DNA of 6,478 nt from Lysobacterales bacterium UBA5700. GTDB taxonomy: Bacteria > Pseudomonadota > Gammaproteobacteria > Xanthomonadales > Xanthomonadaceae. Positions 6,333-6,478 of this stretch are shown here, in pieces. A program made the translations under genes and the position numbers. Position 1 is the first letter of the stretch; each line of letters starts with the position of its first letter. Under the pieces are notes generated by a model that worked only from the letters and a program-made list of their open reading frames with translations, made no database searches and was not told the DNA's origin. Where the stretch lies: NCBI GenBank assembly GCA_002420085.1, contig DIHI01000144.1, forward strand, positions 6,102 through 12,579, written 5' to 3'.

Positions 6333-6478
6333 ATGGTGCGCACCGCAGCGGCCGCGATGGTGTTGATTCTGGCCGGCATCGCCCTGCTGGCCTGGCGTCC
6401 GGAATGGATGCTGGCTGCCGAGTATGCCCGTCTGCGCTGGCTGGCCGGTGCCCACGAGCAGACCCTGGAAGCCGCCGG
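6333..6478 (+). CDS. N-terminal fragment of a membrane-anchored or exported protein, possibly an alpha/beta hydrolase (3' end outside window)
   Basis: The frame is open from ATG 6333 to the window end (48 codons plus two bases). It starts two bases after the peptidase stop behind a good GGAGG site, so it is very likely the next gene of the same operon. Residues 2-21 form a hydrophobic segment (Arg3, then an Ala/Leu/Ile/Val stretch up to about residue 21), either an uncleaved N-terminal anchor or a signal sequence. A basic/aromatic stretch with EYARLRWLAG follows. Short anchors followed by an (R/A)xxAG segment are familiar from membrane-anchored alpha/beta-fold hydrolases and lipases, but no catalytic motif lies inside the window. 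The enzyme assignment is therefore only a guess; gene and operon calls are stronger. Confidence 0.75.
   Translation, partial: MVRTAAAAMVLILAGIALLAWRPEWMLAAEYARLRWLAGAHEQTLEAA

Overview
The window is GC-rich (roughly 63-66% by eye) and densely coding. Its GC-biased third codon positions, GGAGG-type ribosome binding sites and gene content (a GspE/PulE-type ATPase, a leukotriene-A4-hydrolase-like M1 peptidase, a very large repeat-built exported protein) suggest a free-living gammaproteobacterium of the Xanthomonadales/Chromatiales type. This placement is an inference; there is no rRNA or other marker gene here. I see no tRNA, CRISPR array, insertion sequence or phage gene.

Layout: (1) Bases 1-2310, plus strand, are the C-terminal 769 residues of a large protein whose start lies outside the window. 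It has three tandem Ig-like/cadherin-like units of about 93 residues, then four tandem copies of a different domain, about 110 residues each at a 121-124 residue spacing. It ends with no recognisable anchor or sorting motif. (2) Bases 2311-2466 separate two convergent genes and hold a perfect 12-bp hairpin with a TTCG loop and a G-rich array of five 15-bp units. (3) Bases 2467-4158, minus strand, encode a complete 563-residue GspE/PulE/PilB-family ATPase with all nucleotide-binding motifs and a tetracysteine motif. No other secretion or pilus gene is visible beside it. (4) Bases 4159-4431 are a divergent intergenic region with a weak promoter-like element, a TCGGG repeat and a dubious small minus-strand ORF. 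(5) Bases 4432-6330, plus strand, encode a complete 632-residue exported M1 metallopeptidase closely resembling leukotriene A4 hydrolase. (6) From 6333, two bases after that stop, a second gene starts and runs off the end. Its product begins with a membrane anchor or signal sequence.

How the genes fit together: the peptidase and the gene after it are almost certainly one transcript, and both look exported or membrane-bound, which suggests envelope or periplasmic peptide/ester hydrolysis. The ATPase is transcribed away from the peptidase and towards the giant protein, so neither shares an operon with it. A functional link between the ATPase and the giant protein is possible, but only adjacency supports it.

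I do not see a clear new biological system. The points most worth checking are the quadruplicated C-terminal domain, the 15-bp array, the changes in the ATPase's ASDIH region, and the missing tyrosine (Leu390) in the LTA4H-like active site.
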